Numbered from the stretch's first letter, positions 18,292 through 27,515 are shown. The stretch is 64,000 nucleotides of DNA from an uncultured Fodinibius sp. (GCA_913057775.1 CAJXOG010000001.1:496001-560000), one strand, 5' to 3'. Numbers and translations are program-made. The notes: generated from the letters alone by a model not told the origin.

Positions 18292-18444
18292 ATGTGGGAT
18301 AATTTTGACAAAACAGTAAGAGAGGATCCAATAAAGACCGTCACTCGATCAGTGATTTCTCATGGGAAAGATGATAACACAGGAGATGTAGTAATCAACT
18401 ATTTAGCTAACAAAGAGGTTGATGCAGAATGGGATAAAAAATAA
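18292..18444 (+). CDS. 50-aa ORF at the 5' end of repeat element copy 1
   Basis: The ORF starts ATG TGG GAT and stops at TAA 18442-18444, directly abutting the hairpin that follows. The product ends DVVINYLANKEVDAEWDKK. The segment DVVINYLANK-VDAEW recurs in the same relative place in repeat copy 2 (about 31737-31785), with few nucleotide differences, and a fragment of it (EEQLEAKWTEIKK) is found in copy 3. The conservation suggests either a real small protein or a conserved transcribed leader. No ribosome-binding site is obvious. Confidence 0.4.
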   Translation: MWDNFDKTVREDPIKTVTRSVISHGKDDNTGDVVINYLANKEVDAEWDKK

Positions 18445-18476
18445 AAAAGGCTACATCCGTAAAGATGAAGCCTTTT
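18445..18476 (-). terminator. hairpin of repeat element copy 1
   Basis: AAAAGGCT-A-CATC / GATG-A-AGCCTTTT forms a 12 bp stem with one A-A mismatch and a 6-base loop. It starts immediately after the 50-aa ORF stop. On the minus strand it is followed by a long T-rich tract, and on the plus strand its stem ends in TTTT, so it may work in both directions. The other two copies have a hairpin of entirely different sequence at this same position. Confidence 0.7.
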
Positions 18477-18496
18477 GCTCCGTGATAGTTGACGAC

Positions 18497-18806
18497 CTGC
18501 GAACTATATTTTCCGTCAAATGGCCTATCAGAGTCGTTAACAAGGGTTGAAAGGGTATTAGATACGAAGTTAACATCTCAAAACTGCTAAAAATCCACCC
18601 ATTTCTAAATAATGCGAACCATAGGTTTAACAGAGAAAAATGTTAAGTCGAAGGTCAAAAAGAGGAAGAAAAAGAAACGGAAAAGTCGAGCAGAACAGCG
18701 TAAAATTTATCAGGAATTGCTTGACTCAGGAAAGGTGAAAAACTAAGCCGAAATTGCTCGGAAATTTGATTTTTCTCGGCCGTGGATTTCTAAGTTTTGT
18801 CTTGGG
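18497..18806 (+). pseudogene. degenerate HTH gene, repeat element copy 1
   Basis: Translation recovers the same protein as copies 2 and 3 in broken form. The start is CTG instead of ATG, an in-frame TGA follows VVNKG, and there is a frameshift before the lysine-rich run. A TAA also replaces the Gln codon in GKVKN-Q-ADIARKF. The C-terminal part (SRAEQRKIYQELLDSGKVKN) is almost base-for-base the same as copy 3. The 3' flank (GAACACTCTGGAGATATGAAGTC) instead matches copy 2. A decayed member of a dispersed family. Confidence 0.7.
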
Positions 18807-18962
18807 AACACTCTGGAGATATGAAGTCCAAAAGAGACTCATTAAGAAGTCTCCAAAATCTGAAATTAAAGATTATATTGCTTAGTAAACTCCTCCACTA
18901 CCTCTCCAGTTTTCTCCAAGAAGGAATCGAGTTAAAAAATCAATATTTCTAATTCTAAGGTA

Positions 18963-19634
18963 CTATTTTGCCGACTTTTCCACCATTTCAGGTTTCCATT
19001 TACCTGATCGTACATACTTTTGGTACCAAGATACCGCTACATGTGCTGCCTCGCTAAGTTTGTCCGACTCTTCATAAAGATGAGAAGCTCCGGGAATAAC
19101 CGCCAGTTGCTTGGGTCCATCCAATTTCTTTAAGACCTTTTTGTTGCCACCAACAATGTTAAAATCAAGCTCACCAACAATTAATAATATGGGAGTCTTG
19201 ATTTCCGGCAGATCAAATTTATTCAAATCAATAGATCCGCTTATACAAACGACGGCTTTTATTATATCTGGCAACTCCGATGCAACTTGTATCGCAGGTC
19301 CCGCCCCGCGTCCGCTGCCACAGTAAGCCAAGTCAAGATCTCTGTACTCGGAATGACTATGCAACCAATTGGTCGCAGCCAATAAACCCTTGGTTAAGAA
19401 TTCAAACCCATCGGCAACACTTGAAAAATTCTCGTAAACATCCACCGTATCAAAGATAAGTGTTCCATACCCAGCCTGCTGAAAAGCAAGTGCTAATCGG
19501 TGTTCGTGGGGCATTAATGAAGAACGTCCATAACCGTGCGAAAAGATAATCAGACTTTTTGCACTGACCGGCAAACTAAGTTTACCATCTATGCGGTGTC
19601 CACTAAAAGGGAGTTCCATTGTAATCTCGTACAT
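18963..19634 (-). CDS. alpha/beta hydrolase (dienelactone-hydrolase-like)
   Basis: The start at ATG 19634 is preceded by GAGGAG at five bases; a GTG two codons earlier is less likely. The 223-residue product has the alpha/beta hydrolase landmarks: the HGYGRSS oxyanion loop, a nucleophile-elbow region AYCGSGRGAG at about 105, an Asp region (LIVGELDFNIVGG) and the catalytic His in IPGASHLYEE. This family often occurs fused to or beside phosphoribosyltransferases in stress-related loci, and a free-standing phosphoribosyltransferase lies 4 kb away. Substrate unknown. The elbow reads C-G-S-G-R, not the classical G-x-S-x-G. Confidence 0.8.
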   Translation of the reverse strand: MYEITMELPFSGHRIDGKLSLPVSAKSLIIFSHGYGRSSLMPHEHRLALAFQQAGYGTLIFDTVDVYENFSSVADGFEFLTKGLLAATNWLHSHSEYRDLDLAYCGSGRGAGPAIQVASELPDIIKAVVCISGSIDLNKFDLPEIKTPILLIVGELDFNIVGGNKKVLKKLDGPKQLAVIPGASHLYEESDKLSEAAHVAVSWYQKYVRSGKWKPEMVEKSAK

Positions 19635-19893
19635 AACCACTCCTCTATGTTTTTATTTAAGATGATACCATAACTTATATAACTGTCATATTTGGGCTGT
19701 AAGTATTGATAAGGACTTCCTGTAAGATTATTCCCTAAGGGTACTTAATGGATTGAACTACATTTGTCAAAAGGATGCCATTGCAAGGTCAAGCGCTAAT
19801 CCACGGTAATTTTGAAGTAACACAAGAAGAAATATTTACAGCCGCTTTTTTACTATCCGGATGACAAAAACATTTAAAGATTACGGAAGAAAT

Positions 19894-22305
19894 ATGACTA
19901 ATCATCACAATACGTTTGTACGATGGCTGCACGAAGTAGCAAATGAAGATGTTGCCGAAGTAGGGGGCAAAAATGCATCTCTCGGAGAAATGATACAACA
20001 CTTAGAGCCATTGGGCATCAATATACCTACGGGATTCGCCACAACCTCCTCGGCATACCGAACTTTTATCACGCATAATAAACTCCAAAATCCCATAAAA
20101 CAATCTTTACAACGCTACCACAACAAGACTATTTCTGTTGAGGAGGCAAGCCGCCAAATTCGTGAGTTGATACAACAAGGAACCTACCCGCCGGAAATAG
20201 CAAAAAGTATCCGGGAAGGCTATAAGCAATTGTGTGAAAGGTATAATACCCAAAACGTAGATGTAGCGGTCCGCAGCAGTGCTACGGCCGAGGATTTACC
20301 ATCAGCCAGCTTTGCGGGTTTGCAAGAAACCTATCTTAATGTGCAGGGAACAGATGAGTTGTTGGAAGCCTGCAAAAATTGTTTTGGCTCACTTTTTACT
20401 GCCCGCGCCATTGTCTATCGCGAAGAAAAAGACTTCGATCATTTTAAAATTGCGCTTTCGGTAGGTGTTCAAAAGATGGTTCGCGCCGATAAAGCCTGTT
20501 CGGGCGTCATATTCACTATCGACACCGAAACGGGCTTCCCCAATGTAATTGTCATTAACGGCACCTGGGGCCTGGGCGAAAATGTAGTGCGCGGTATCGT
20601 AAATCCGGACCAGTTTATCGTATTTAAACCGCTGCTTGATCGGAATGGCCTCATGCCTATCATCGAGAAAAAACTAGGCAACAAAGAACAGAAAATGATC
20701 TATAGCTCTGATGATGGCAGCAGGGTCAAGAATGTAAATACAACTCCCGAAGAACAGTCGAAATATGTTTTAAACGATACCGAAATCATGACCCTTGCGC
20801 AATGGGCTAAAACTATTGAAAAGCACTACCATCGTCCCATGGATATTGAATGGGTCAAAGATGACCGAACCAATGAGCTTTACATCGTACAGGCACGCCC
20901 CGAAACGGTACATTCTTCCCTTTATGAAGAAAAGATATTTAAAAATTATGGCCTTCTTGATAAAAAAGCCCCTGTATTACTTACGGGACTAAGCATCGGC
21001 AGCAGTATTGTCAATGGCATCGTCAAAAAAGTAAAAAGTGTGGATGATCTCGGTTCTATCACTTCTGACCATATTATAATTACCCAGATGACCGAACCGG
21101 ACTGGGTACCTTCTATGAAGAAAGCTGCAGGCATCATTACAAACTCAGGGGGACGAACCTGCCATGCTGCCATTGTAAGCCGGGAGCTGGGCATCCCTGC
21201 CATTGTAGGCACCCAACATGCCACGACCGTCTTAAAGAATGGCCAGGAAATAACGCTTTCCTGTGCAGAAGGTGACGAGGGTAAGATTTACGATGGGCTA
21301 TTGGAGTTTACTGTTGAGGAAATTGACCTCAGCAACCTGCCCAAGATCTCTACTGACATTATGCTAAATATGGCCGTGCCAGAATCGGCTTTTAAGTGGT
21401 GGCAACTTCCAGTACAAGGTATTGGACTGGCACGTATGGAATTCATCATCAGCTACCATATCAAAGTACATCCCATGGCGTTAATTCATTTCGATAAAGT
21501 AATCAAGGAAAGCGACCGCCGTAAGCTTCAAGAACTGACCCGCAACTTTGATGACAAAGCTGAATATTTTGTAGAGCGATTGTCGCAGGGAATCGCTAAA
21601 ATTGCGGCCTCCCAATATCCCAATCCGGTAATATTACGGACCAGCGACTTCAAAACCAATGAGTATGCCGGACTCATTGGTGGCGATACCTTTGAGCCCG
21701 AAGAGGGAAATCCCATGCTAGGATGGCGCGGTGCCTGCCGCTATTATAGTGATGACTATCGACAAGGGTTTGAGCTCGAATGCAAAGCCATCAAAAAGGT
21801 GCGCGAAGAAATGGGGCTAGATAATGTCGTTGTTATGATCCCATTTTGCCGGACGGTGCTAGAAGCTCAAAAAGTACTGCAAGTGATGGAAGAAAATGGA
21901 TTAAAACGCGGAGAGAAAAACCTACAGGTATATATGATGTGCGAAATCCCCTCCAATGTGATATTGGCCAAACAATTTGCAGAGTATTTTGATGGATTTT
22001 CTATCGGATCTAATGATTTAACACAGCTTGTTTTAGGAGTTGATCGTGACTCTGCTGCACTCTCTTACCTGTTTGATGAAAATGACGAGGCCGTCAAACA
22101 AGCGATCAAAGACGTTATCAAAAAAGCTCACAAGGCGGGAGTCAGAGTGGGGTTTTGCGGTCAGGCGCCAAGTGATAATCCCGATTACGCTGCATTTTTG
22201 GTGGATACAGGAATCGATTCCATTTCATTAAATCCGGACAGTGTTGTACAAGTCATTAAAACGATACATCAGCTCGAAACCAAAAAGAAGCCTACAAAAG
22301 TTTGA
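19894..22305 (+). CDS. ppsA: phosphoenolpyruvate synthase
   Basis: About 803 residues from the ATG at 19894, which has GGAAGA upstream; an in-frame ATG at 19861 adds 11 residues. The N-terminal PPDK_N ATP-grasp domain (EVGGKNASLGEMI, AVRSSATAEDLPSASFAGLQ, MDIEWVKD) occupies about 1-345. The phosphohistidine swivelling domain carries the catalytic His in GGRTCHAAIVSRELGIPAIV. The C-terminal PEP-binding barrel (about 460-800) contains MCEIPSNVILAKQFAEYFDG, SIGSNDLTQL and GFCGQAPSD. It converts pyruvate, ATP and water to PEP, AMP and phosphate in gluconeogenesis. The length matches the family. The next gene starts 25 bases downstream. Confidence 0.95.
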   Translation: MTNHHNTFVRWLHEVANEDVAEVGGKNASLGEMIQHLEPLGINIPTGFATTSSAYRTFITHNKLQNPIKQSLQRYHNKTISVEEASRQIRELIQQGTYPPEIAKSIREGYKQLCERYNTQNVDVAVRSSATAEDLPSASFAGLQETYLNVQGTDELLEACKNCFGSLFTARAIVYREEKDFDHFKIALSVGVQKMVRADKACSGVIFTIDTETGFPNVIVINGTWGLGENVVRGIVNPDQFIVFKPLLDRNGLMPIIEKKLGNKEQKMIYSSDDGSRVKNVNTTPEEQSKYVLNDTEIMTLAQWAKTIEKHYHRPMDIEWVKDDRTNELYIVQARPETVHSSLYEEKIFKNYGLLDKKAPVLLTGLSIGSSIVNGIVKKVKSVDDLGSITSDHIIITQMTEPDWVPSMKKAAGIITNSGGRTCHAAIVSRELGIPAIVGTQHATTVLKNGQEITLSCAEGDEGKIYDGLLEFTVEEIDLSNLPKISTDIMLNMAVPESAFKWWQLPVQGIGLARMEFIISYHIKVHPMALIHFDKVIKESDRRKLQELTRNFDDKAEYFVERLSQGIAKIAASQYPNPVILRTSDFKTNEYAGLIGGDTFEPEEGNPMLGWRGACRYYSDDYRQGFELECKAIKKVREEMGLDNVVVMIPFCRTVLEAQKVLQVMEENGLKRGEKNLQVYMMCEIPSNVILAKQFAEYFDGFSIGSNDLTQLVLGVDRDSAALSYLFDENDEAVKQAIKDVIKKAHKAGVRVGFCGQAPSDNPDYAAFLVDTGIDSISLNPDSVVQVIKTIHQLETKKKPTKV

Positions 22306-22330
22306 CCTTAAGCAATCAGACATTGCAATA

Positions 22331-23430
22331 ATGAAAAGAGCGCTGACACTTGGGAGAATTGCAGGAATTCGGGTACAGGTTCACTGGACTTTCGTATTAC
22401 TAATCCTTTGGATCACCTTTTCCGGAATATGGGCTGAAACCAGCACGGCAGGTATTCTATGGAGCAACTTCTTTGTCATTGTTTTATTCGGATGTGTAGT
22501 ATTGCATGAGTTGGGGCACGCGCTTACGGCCAGACAATTTTCCATCCAAACAAAAGAGATTACACTTTTACCCATTGGCGGTGTAGCAAGTTTAGAGGAC
22601 ATTCCTGAAGAACCACGAGAAGAGTTACTCATTACACTGGCAGGTCCGGCCGTAAATATTGTGATTGCTTTTCTCCTGTACTTGGTCATCCCATTCGATT
22701 TCTTACAGGAATTGGATGAAACACAAATCCAACAATTTTTCAGCGAAATATCTGCCGCAACTTTTTATTTCTGCTATTTTACGCTAACGTTATATTGGCA
22801 GTCTTTAATTTTATCCCCGCTTTTCCTATGGATGGCGGTCGCATTCTTCGAGCACTTCTTTCCATGCGGCTAGATCGGGTTAAAGCAACGCAAATAGCTG
22901 CAAACCTGGGACAGCTTGTAGCCGTCATATTTTTCTTTTTGGGATTGCTCTATAATCCGTTCCTTGCATTAATTGGCGTTTTTATTTTCTTCGGTGCTTT
23001 TGGAGAAAACGTTATGGTACAGCATCTCACGCTCCTTCAAGGATATAATGCAAAAGATGCCATGATGACCGATATCACCGTACTCGATCCAGACGATTCC
23101 CTGGAATCAGTAATTGAGTTAATTCTTTCGGGCACGGAACGCGATTTTATCGTGACGAATTCGGATGGTCTTAGACCTGTGGGAATCGTTTATAACCAGA
23201 ACATTATACAAGCAATGAAAGCAAAAGACGGACCGCTAACCGTTAAAGATGTGATGAACAGCAATTTTGATATTATTAACGAATCAGATGAGCTGACAGC
23301 GATCTATCGAAAAATGCAATCCGAACAAAAGTCATTTTTTCCGGTTACCGATGGCAATCGTCTGAGTGGCGCCATCGACAGAACCAACATTAATGAATTT
23401 ATGGTCTTCAAATCATCTGTAGCTTATTGA
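22331..23430 (+). pseudogene. site-2 protease-like M50 metalloprotease with CBS pair, frameshifted
   Basis: Two reading frames together make one typical M50B protein. Frame 1 from the ATG at 22331 gives MKRALTLGRIAGIRV, membrane helices and the zinc motif HELGHAL. After about residue 145 the family sequence continues in the other frame: reading one extra T near 22762 yields FLFLLFYANVILAVFNFIPAFP followed by the second zinc motif MDGGR, then two CBS domains. In frame 1 translation runs on to a stop at 22873. The break is in a run of five T residues, so a single-base deletion, a sequencing error or ribosomal slippage are all possible. If functional, it would be a membrane protease with nucleotide-sensing CBS modules. 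Confidence 0.85.
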
Positions 23431-24080
23431 TCAAAACGTACTTTTTGAGCCGCTTTTTTGTGCCACTGTTCCATAAAATGGATTACTTTTTTATCGGCTA
23501 CATTAACGAAGTTTTTATAGGCTTGCGAGACAGCATAAAACTGTTCTCTTTTGCTCAGGATAACGATTTCAGCCGTTTTTGATGCAATTTTTCGAGCTTG
23601 ACGAATCCCAGCTACAGGGGCAGCCACCACTACTTTTTTAGGATTTTTGGTGCGACACATGTTGATGGCTGCAAAAATGGTGGATCCCGTAGCAATGCCA
23701 TCATCCAACAAAATTACTACCCGATCAGTTAAATCCGGCAATGGTTGTCCCCGACGGTACTCTTTTATCCTGCGCTGAATTTCTTTCTTCTCCCGTTTTA
23801 TCACTTTTTCGATGATTTCTTTTGTCAAATACTTATTCGACCACGGATTTAAATACAGACTCCCATCTTCTGCCAAAGCCCCGAAGGCTGCTTCGGGCTG
23901 CTGAGGATGTCCTAGCTTGCGGACAATAATAACGTCAAAGTCACATTCCAAATGGAGCGCTGCATAGTATCCCACTTCGACGCCCCCGCGCGGAATACTC
24001 AAGATCAACGGCCGTTCCTGCTGATATTTTTCAAGTGCTCTGCCAAGTTGTTTTCCTGCATCTTCTCTATTTTGAAACAT
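23424..24080 (-). CDS. phosphoribosyltransferase family protein
   Basis: 218 residues with the type I PRPP-binding loop VVILLDDGIATGSTI and the usual N-terminal IPRGGVEVG and VRKLGHPQQPE segments. Stand-alone proteins of this kind are related to ComF and Hpt enzymes. They are often encoded next to, or fused with, a dienelactone-hydrolase-like protein, which here is 4 kb away. It overlaps the end of the M50 gene by 7 bases, convergently. A small protein and a DksA-like protein lie upstream in the same orientation, so the three are probably an operon. Substrate not known. Confidence 0.85.
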   Translation of the reverse strand: MFQNREDAGKQLGRALEKYQQERPLILSIPRGGVEVGYYAALHLECDFDVIIVRKLGHPQQPEAAFGALAEDGSLYLNPWSNKYLTKEIIEKVIKREKKEIQRRIKEYRRGQPLPDLTDRVVILLDDGIATGSTIFAAINMCRTKNPKKVVVAAPVAGIRQARKIASKTAEIVILSKREQFYAVSQAYKNFVNVADKKVIHFMEQWHKKAAQKVRFDQ

Positions 24081-24100
24081 ACTTTACTTTTTATTTTCCC

Positions 24101-24334
24101 TTATTGATCCAAAAAAAGATCAATTTGGTCGATACATTTTTTTAGAGCCTCATCTTCAGTTTCGCCACTGCCGGAAATTTTCATTCCTTGTTTATTGGCA
24201 ACGGTAACTTTAATACCCTCCCAGTGCTTTTCATTATTCTTCACTGAAAATCCCCGGTAACTCTTTGAGGCTAATAAATGTGGACGCTCATGAAATACCG
24301 GGTCCATATCATATCTATATTTTGATTCATCCAT
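24101..24334 (-). CDS. small conserved protein, 77 aa
   Basis: It lies between the DksA-like gene (two bases upstream) and the phosphoribosyltransferase (20 bases downstream), all on the minus strand. The product is charged and soluble (YRGFSVKNNEKHWEGIKVTV, DEALKKCIDQIDLF). It looks like a small alpha/beta fold with a C-terminal helix. No named family recognised. Confidence 0.6.
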   Translation of the reverse strand: MDESKYRYDMDPVFHERPHLLASKSYRGFSVKNNEKHWEGIKVTVANKQGMKISGSGETEDEALKKCIDQIDLFLDQ

Positions 24335-24336
24335 AA

Positions 24337-24741
24337 TTAGAGATCTTTTACCAGTCCTTGGTTTTTAGCTTCAATACTGTATCTCGTGTGCGGCACAGCT
24401 TCCAGACGCCCTATAGCAATGGGTTTACCTGTAGCCTGACAGATGCCATAGGTTTTATTCTCAATACGTTCCAGTGCCTCATTGATATGCTGAATATATT
24501 CTCGATTCCGTTCAATCTGCAGATAATTCATCTCAGCTTCCTGCTCATCAGACCCTACATCTCCCATATGGTGCGCCATTGATGAATAATCAGCATCGTT
24601 TGCATCGCTTAAATTTTCTTGCGTACGCCGAATATTTTCGAGTTTCTCCTGCACTTCGGTACGATTCTTAAGAAGCAGCTTTTTGTAATATTGTAACTCC
24701 TTTTCATTGAATGGAGTTTGAGGCGTTTGTTCAGCAGTCAT
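24337..24741 (-). CDS. DksA/TraR-family protein with degraded zinc finger
   Basis: 134 residues: a long N-terminal coiled coil (KELQYYKKLLLKNRTEVQEKL) with the acidic tip region NDADYSS, then the TraR/DksA C-terminal segment (RIENKTYGICQATGKPIAIGRLEAVPHTRYSIEAK). The classical C4 zinc finger is reduced to one Cys: positions that are Cys in DksA are Thr, Tyr or other residues here. Such proteins bind the RNA-polymerase secondary channel and modulate stress transcription. First gene of a three-gene minus-strand unit. Confidence 0.85.
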   Translation of the reverse strand: MTAEQTPQTPFNEKELQYYKKLLLKNRTEVQEKLENIRRTQENLSDANDADYSSMAHHMGDVGSDEQEAEMNYLQIERNREYIQHINEALERIENKTYGICQATGKPIAIGRLEAVPHTRYSIEAKNQGLVKDL

Positions 24742-24979
24742 GTGATTAATAGGTCTATTAACAGTTTTTTGATCTATATGTAATAATCATTTTAAGAGAA
24801 GGGAAGTCTATAGGAACACAACTGAGATTATTGTAATACATTAACCTACACTCTTAGTAAACTCACCTTGTAAGTAATGTCCTTACAAAGACGTAGTAGA
24901 TTTTATAAAACAGACTGCGGGAAGTTCGTACAACTGTAATTCGCGCTGAATAGTACTATGCTAAAAAACGACGACTATT

Positions 24980-25633
24980 TTGTTATCTGCGCAATCCAAA
25001 AAGCTCATTTTCTCAGCCCGAGATCTCACCAAAGTATATCAAATGGGAGAAGTTCAGGTACAGGCTTTACACGGTATTAATTTAGAAATTTTTGCCGGAG
25101 AAGTGGTCGTATTACTGGGGGCATCGGGCAGCGGAAAATCTACGCTTGTAAATATTTTAGGTGGATTGGATACCGCCAGCGGTGGGCAAGTCACCTACCG
25201 CGATATTGATTTGACGAATGCCTCAGAAAAACAGCTCACCAACTTTCGTCGCCTTAATGTTGGTTTTGTCTTCCAGTTTTATAACCTGATCCCCAGCCTC
25301 ACAGCTAGAGAAAACGTGGCTATCGTCACCGAGATTGCCGAACATCCGATGACGCCCGAAGAAGCTCTAACACTGGTAGATTTGAGTGACCGCATGGATC
25401 ACTTTCCGGCCCAGATGTCGGGCGGTGAACAACAGCGCGTGGCTCCGGAGACCGACCTTGATTCCCTGAACCCTGAAGATGAATTGGGCCCGGTTTTAGA
25501 TATCGATTCCATGGATTTTTATACCATGATGGTGGGCATCAGTGAAGACCTTCAGGTAGAAATCCCAGAACAAGAGTATGGTAACCTGCGAACACTGAAA
25601 AACATCAGAGAATTTTTAAGAAAATCGGTTTGA
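24980..25633 (+). pseudogene. chimera of truncated ABC-transporter ATPase and acyl-carrier-protein tail
   Basis: Residues 1 to about 155 are an ABC ATPase of the LolD/MacB type: [20 protein letters not shown], Walker [11 protein letters not shown]-loop [17 protein letters not shown] and signature [10 protein letters not shown]. The sequence then jumps directly into the C-terminal part of an acyl-carrier-like protein ([23 protein letters not shown] with the phosphopantetheine Ser position, and TLKNIREFL). Walker B, D-loop and H-loop are missing. There is no ATG near the start: translation would need a TTG, while an ATG at 24958 is out of frame. Most likely a deletion fused two genes, with the joint near 25440. 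Confidence 0.75.
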
Positions 25634-25692
25634 GAAAATGGGTTCTCAAAACTTTGCTACGTGCCGCAGCGGAGCTACGGTACAAATTATAA

Positions 25693-26148
25693 TCAATTGT
25701 TGTTAGCCCCCTTACGCCACCCTCTCCATACGGGATATCCATCTTGATCGCGCAGCCGTAATCTCATCTCTCCACGATTTATCGAAGCAGCAATCAATGC
25801 CGGTGCGCCGTCAAACGTAATTCTGGAACCGGTGATAGTTACCTTATCGCCTTTTGTAATCTTTTCTTCCTGCTTTTCCATATACCAGACCGGGCCCAAG
25901 TGAACGGGCATTGTATCCGAATCGGTGGCAACCACGACATGTACGCCCATGCGAGCGGCATTTCTCCGGCCAGGATTGTAGGTTACCTCAACTACTTCGC
26001 CCTCGATAGTCTCAATCGCAGCTGCATCGTATTCTCGCTCGTACATCTGCTTTTTCATCGTTTTACCAGATCGCTGCTGAGCCCACGTGGTTGTTACTAA
26101 TGGCCCCACCAATGCTACCAACACCATAGTTGTTAATAATCTTTTCAT
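25693..26148 (-). CDS. secreted small beta protein of unknown function
   Basis: The ATG at 26148 is chosen: GAGGA lies upstream and a signal peptide follows (MKRLLTTM to TTWA-Q). About 150 residues. The mature region reads like a small OB-fold or SH3-like beta barrel (TIEGEVVEVTYN, VHVVVATDSDTMPVHLGPVWYM, KGDKVTITGSRITF), ending in a basic tail. Probably periplasmic. Last gene of a three-gene minus-strand envelope cluster. Confidence 0.65.
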   Translation of the reverse strand: MKRLLTTMVLVALVGPLVTTTWAQQRSGKTMKKQMYEREYDAAAIETIEGEVVEVTYNPGRRNAARMGVHVVVATDSDTMPVHLGPVWYMEKQEEKITKGDKVTITGSRITFDGAPALIAASINRGEMRLRLRDQDGYPVWRGWRKGANNN

Positions 26149-26171
26149 ATCGTCCTCAAAGTTTGTGTTTG

Positions 26172-27044
26172 TTAAAAGTTGATGCTCCATCCCACTCCAA
26201 TACTAAAATCTGAAGCGGATTCTGTTAGGCCGATCATCATATTCGTACTAAGATTTATTTGAGCAGATACCCTGTAATTCAAACCCGCGCCGATACTTAC
26301 GGGAGGATCTACCTCATCAATAATTTCAGTAGATCCAAAAAGTGACGCCGTCGTCATCCACTTACCATCCTTAAACATACGTCCCAGCGCCGCGCTATAG
26401 CTCAGCATATTATTTAGATTCAAATCATTCATATCGCCCAAAACCCAATACATGCCGCTTAGCATCATCAGGTATTTCTGTTGGATGCGCTGAGACCAGC
26501 TTATTCCACCACCTACATCCCAGCCTCCGGTGCCATAGCCGGAATTTTCATCCGTAAAGGGAATTTTGACGCCCCAGTTGCTCGAAATGCTGGTACGTGC
26601 CGACGGGCTACTCCAAAGCTTAATATTTGCTGATAATGATGGATCACCGAAATGAGTTTTACTGAAATTTACGGTATCAGCTTTTCCCAAATCTATGGTG
26701 TGTTTTCGCTGGCCACGCCCTCCTCCCTGCTGCTGTTGACGGGTACCAGCCAACCTGCTTTGAGGTCCACCAGTAGGCAGTGTCCCCGACCGGGTGTAAG
26801 AAACCCACGGCGTATTTTGGGTAATCAACGGGATAGAAAAATATACGCTCCCTTTATCTCCGGACATGCCCAAGCTATTGCTGAAGTAAAAGCTGCCGGT
26901 ACGCTCCGTAAAATAATAGGAGCCCGTAGCATATTGGAGCGATCCGGAGTAGTACACATCTTGCGCTCGTAGCTTTCCCCCCGATGAACTCCATAACAAC
27001 ATTGCTGCCATCATAATCAGTATACCTCTATCGCGGGAATCCAC
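26172..27044 (-). CDS. putative outer-membrane beta-barrel protein
   Basis: 290 residues with an N-terminal hydrophobic signal (ILIMMAAMLLWSS) and alternating short beta strands rich in Gly, Tyr and Ser, ending in a C-terminal aromatic (IGVGWSINF). That is typical of an outer-membrane barrel of the transporter-like type. The GTG at 27044 follows the upstream stop by three bases; an internal ATG at 27014 is also possible. It is co-oriented with the Gln/Met-rich and OB-like secreted proteins. Function unknown. Confidence 0.65.
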   Translation of the reverse strand: MDSRDRGILIMMAAMLLWSSSGGKLRAQDVYYSGSLQYATGSYYFTERTGSFYFSNSLGMSGDKGSVYFSIPLITQNTPWVSYTRSGTLPTGGPQSRLAGTRQQQQGGGRGQRKHTIDLGKADTVNFSKTHFGDPSLSANIKLWSSPSARTSISSNWGVKIPFTDENSGYGTGGWDVGGGISWSQRIQQKYLMMLSGMYWVLGDMNDLNLNNMLSYSAALGRMFKDGKWMTTASLFGSTEIIDEVDPPVSIGAGLNYRVSAQINLSTNMMIGLTESASDFSIGVGWSINF

Positions 27045-27047
27045 GGA

Positions 27048-27515
27048 TTAATCGGTCGATGCCCGGGCCTGTTGATTCAGGCGCTTTGTTAATCGCTCCA
27101 TGGTACGCACGGCCTCATCAGCCTGACTTGTCATATCTTGTAGGTTTTGTCGAAGTCGATCCATATCACGTTGCATATCGCGATCGCGCATCATCGCTTG
27201 ATCTTTCATCATCATATCGCAGCGATCAGCGGCATTTTTCATTGTTCCCAGGGTCATCTGCATCTGCTCGTTAAAGCGATGCATCATCTGGTATTGATTT
27301 TTCATCTCCTCATTTTGGACCTGCTGCATCCGACGATTCATCTCTTGGTTCATGGTCTGCGTGCGCTCCATCAGATCGTTCATCTTTTGCATCATCTGCT
27401 GCATTTGTTGCATATTCTGCTGCATCTGCTGTTGCTGTCCGGTTTGCTGGGCAAAAACAGAATAATGCCCGCCCCATGAGAGTATTAATAGTGATACCAT
27501 AAGTAAATATTTCAT
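27048..27515 (-). CDS. Gln/Met-rich secreted coiled-coil protein
   Basis: 155 residues with a signal peptide (MKYLLMVSLLILSWGG to FAQQ). A low-complexity Gln/Met region (QQQQMQQNMQQMQQMMQKM) comes next, then a long heptad-like helix rich in Arg, Gln and Met. Probably an elongated periplasmic or surface coiled coil. The Met-rich composition recalls periplasmic metal-binding proteins, but Gln dominates. First gene of the small envelope cluster. Confidence 0.65.
   Translation of the reverse strand: MKYLLMVSLLILSWGGHYSVFAQQTGQQQQMQQNMQQMQQMMQKMNDLMERTQTMNQEMNRRMQQVQNEEMKNQYQMMHRFNEQMQMTLGTMKNAADRCDMMMKDQAMMRDRDMQRDMDRLRQNLQDMTSQADEAVRTMERLTKRLNQQARASTD

Noticed and set aside
27147-27479. His/Leu-rich ORF on the plus strand
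   Set aside because: Shadow of the Gln/Met-rich secreted protein; composition is explained by the opposite strand's CAG and ATG codons.
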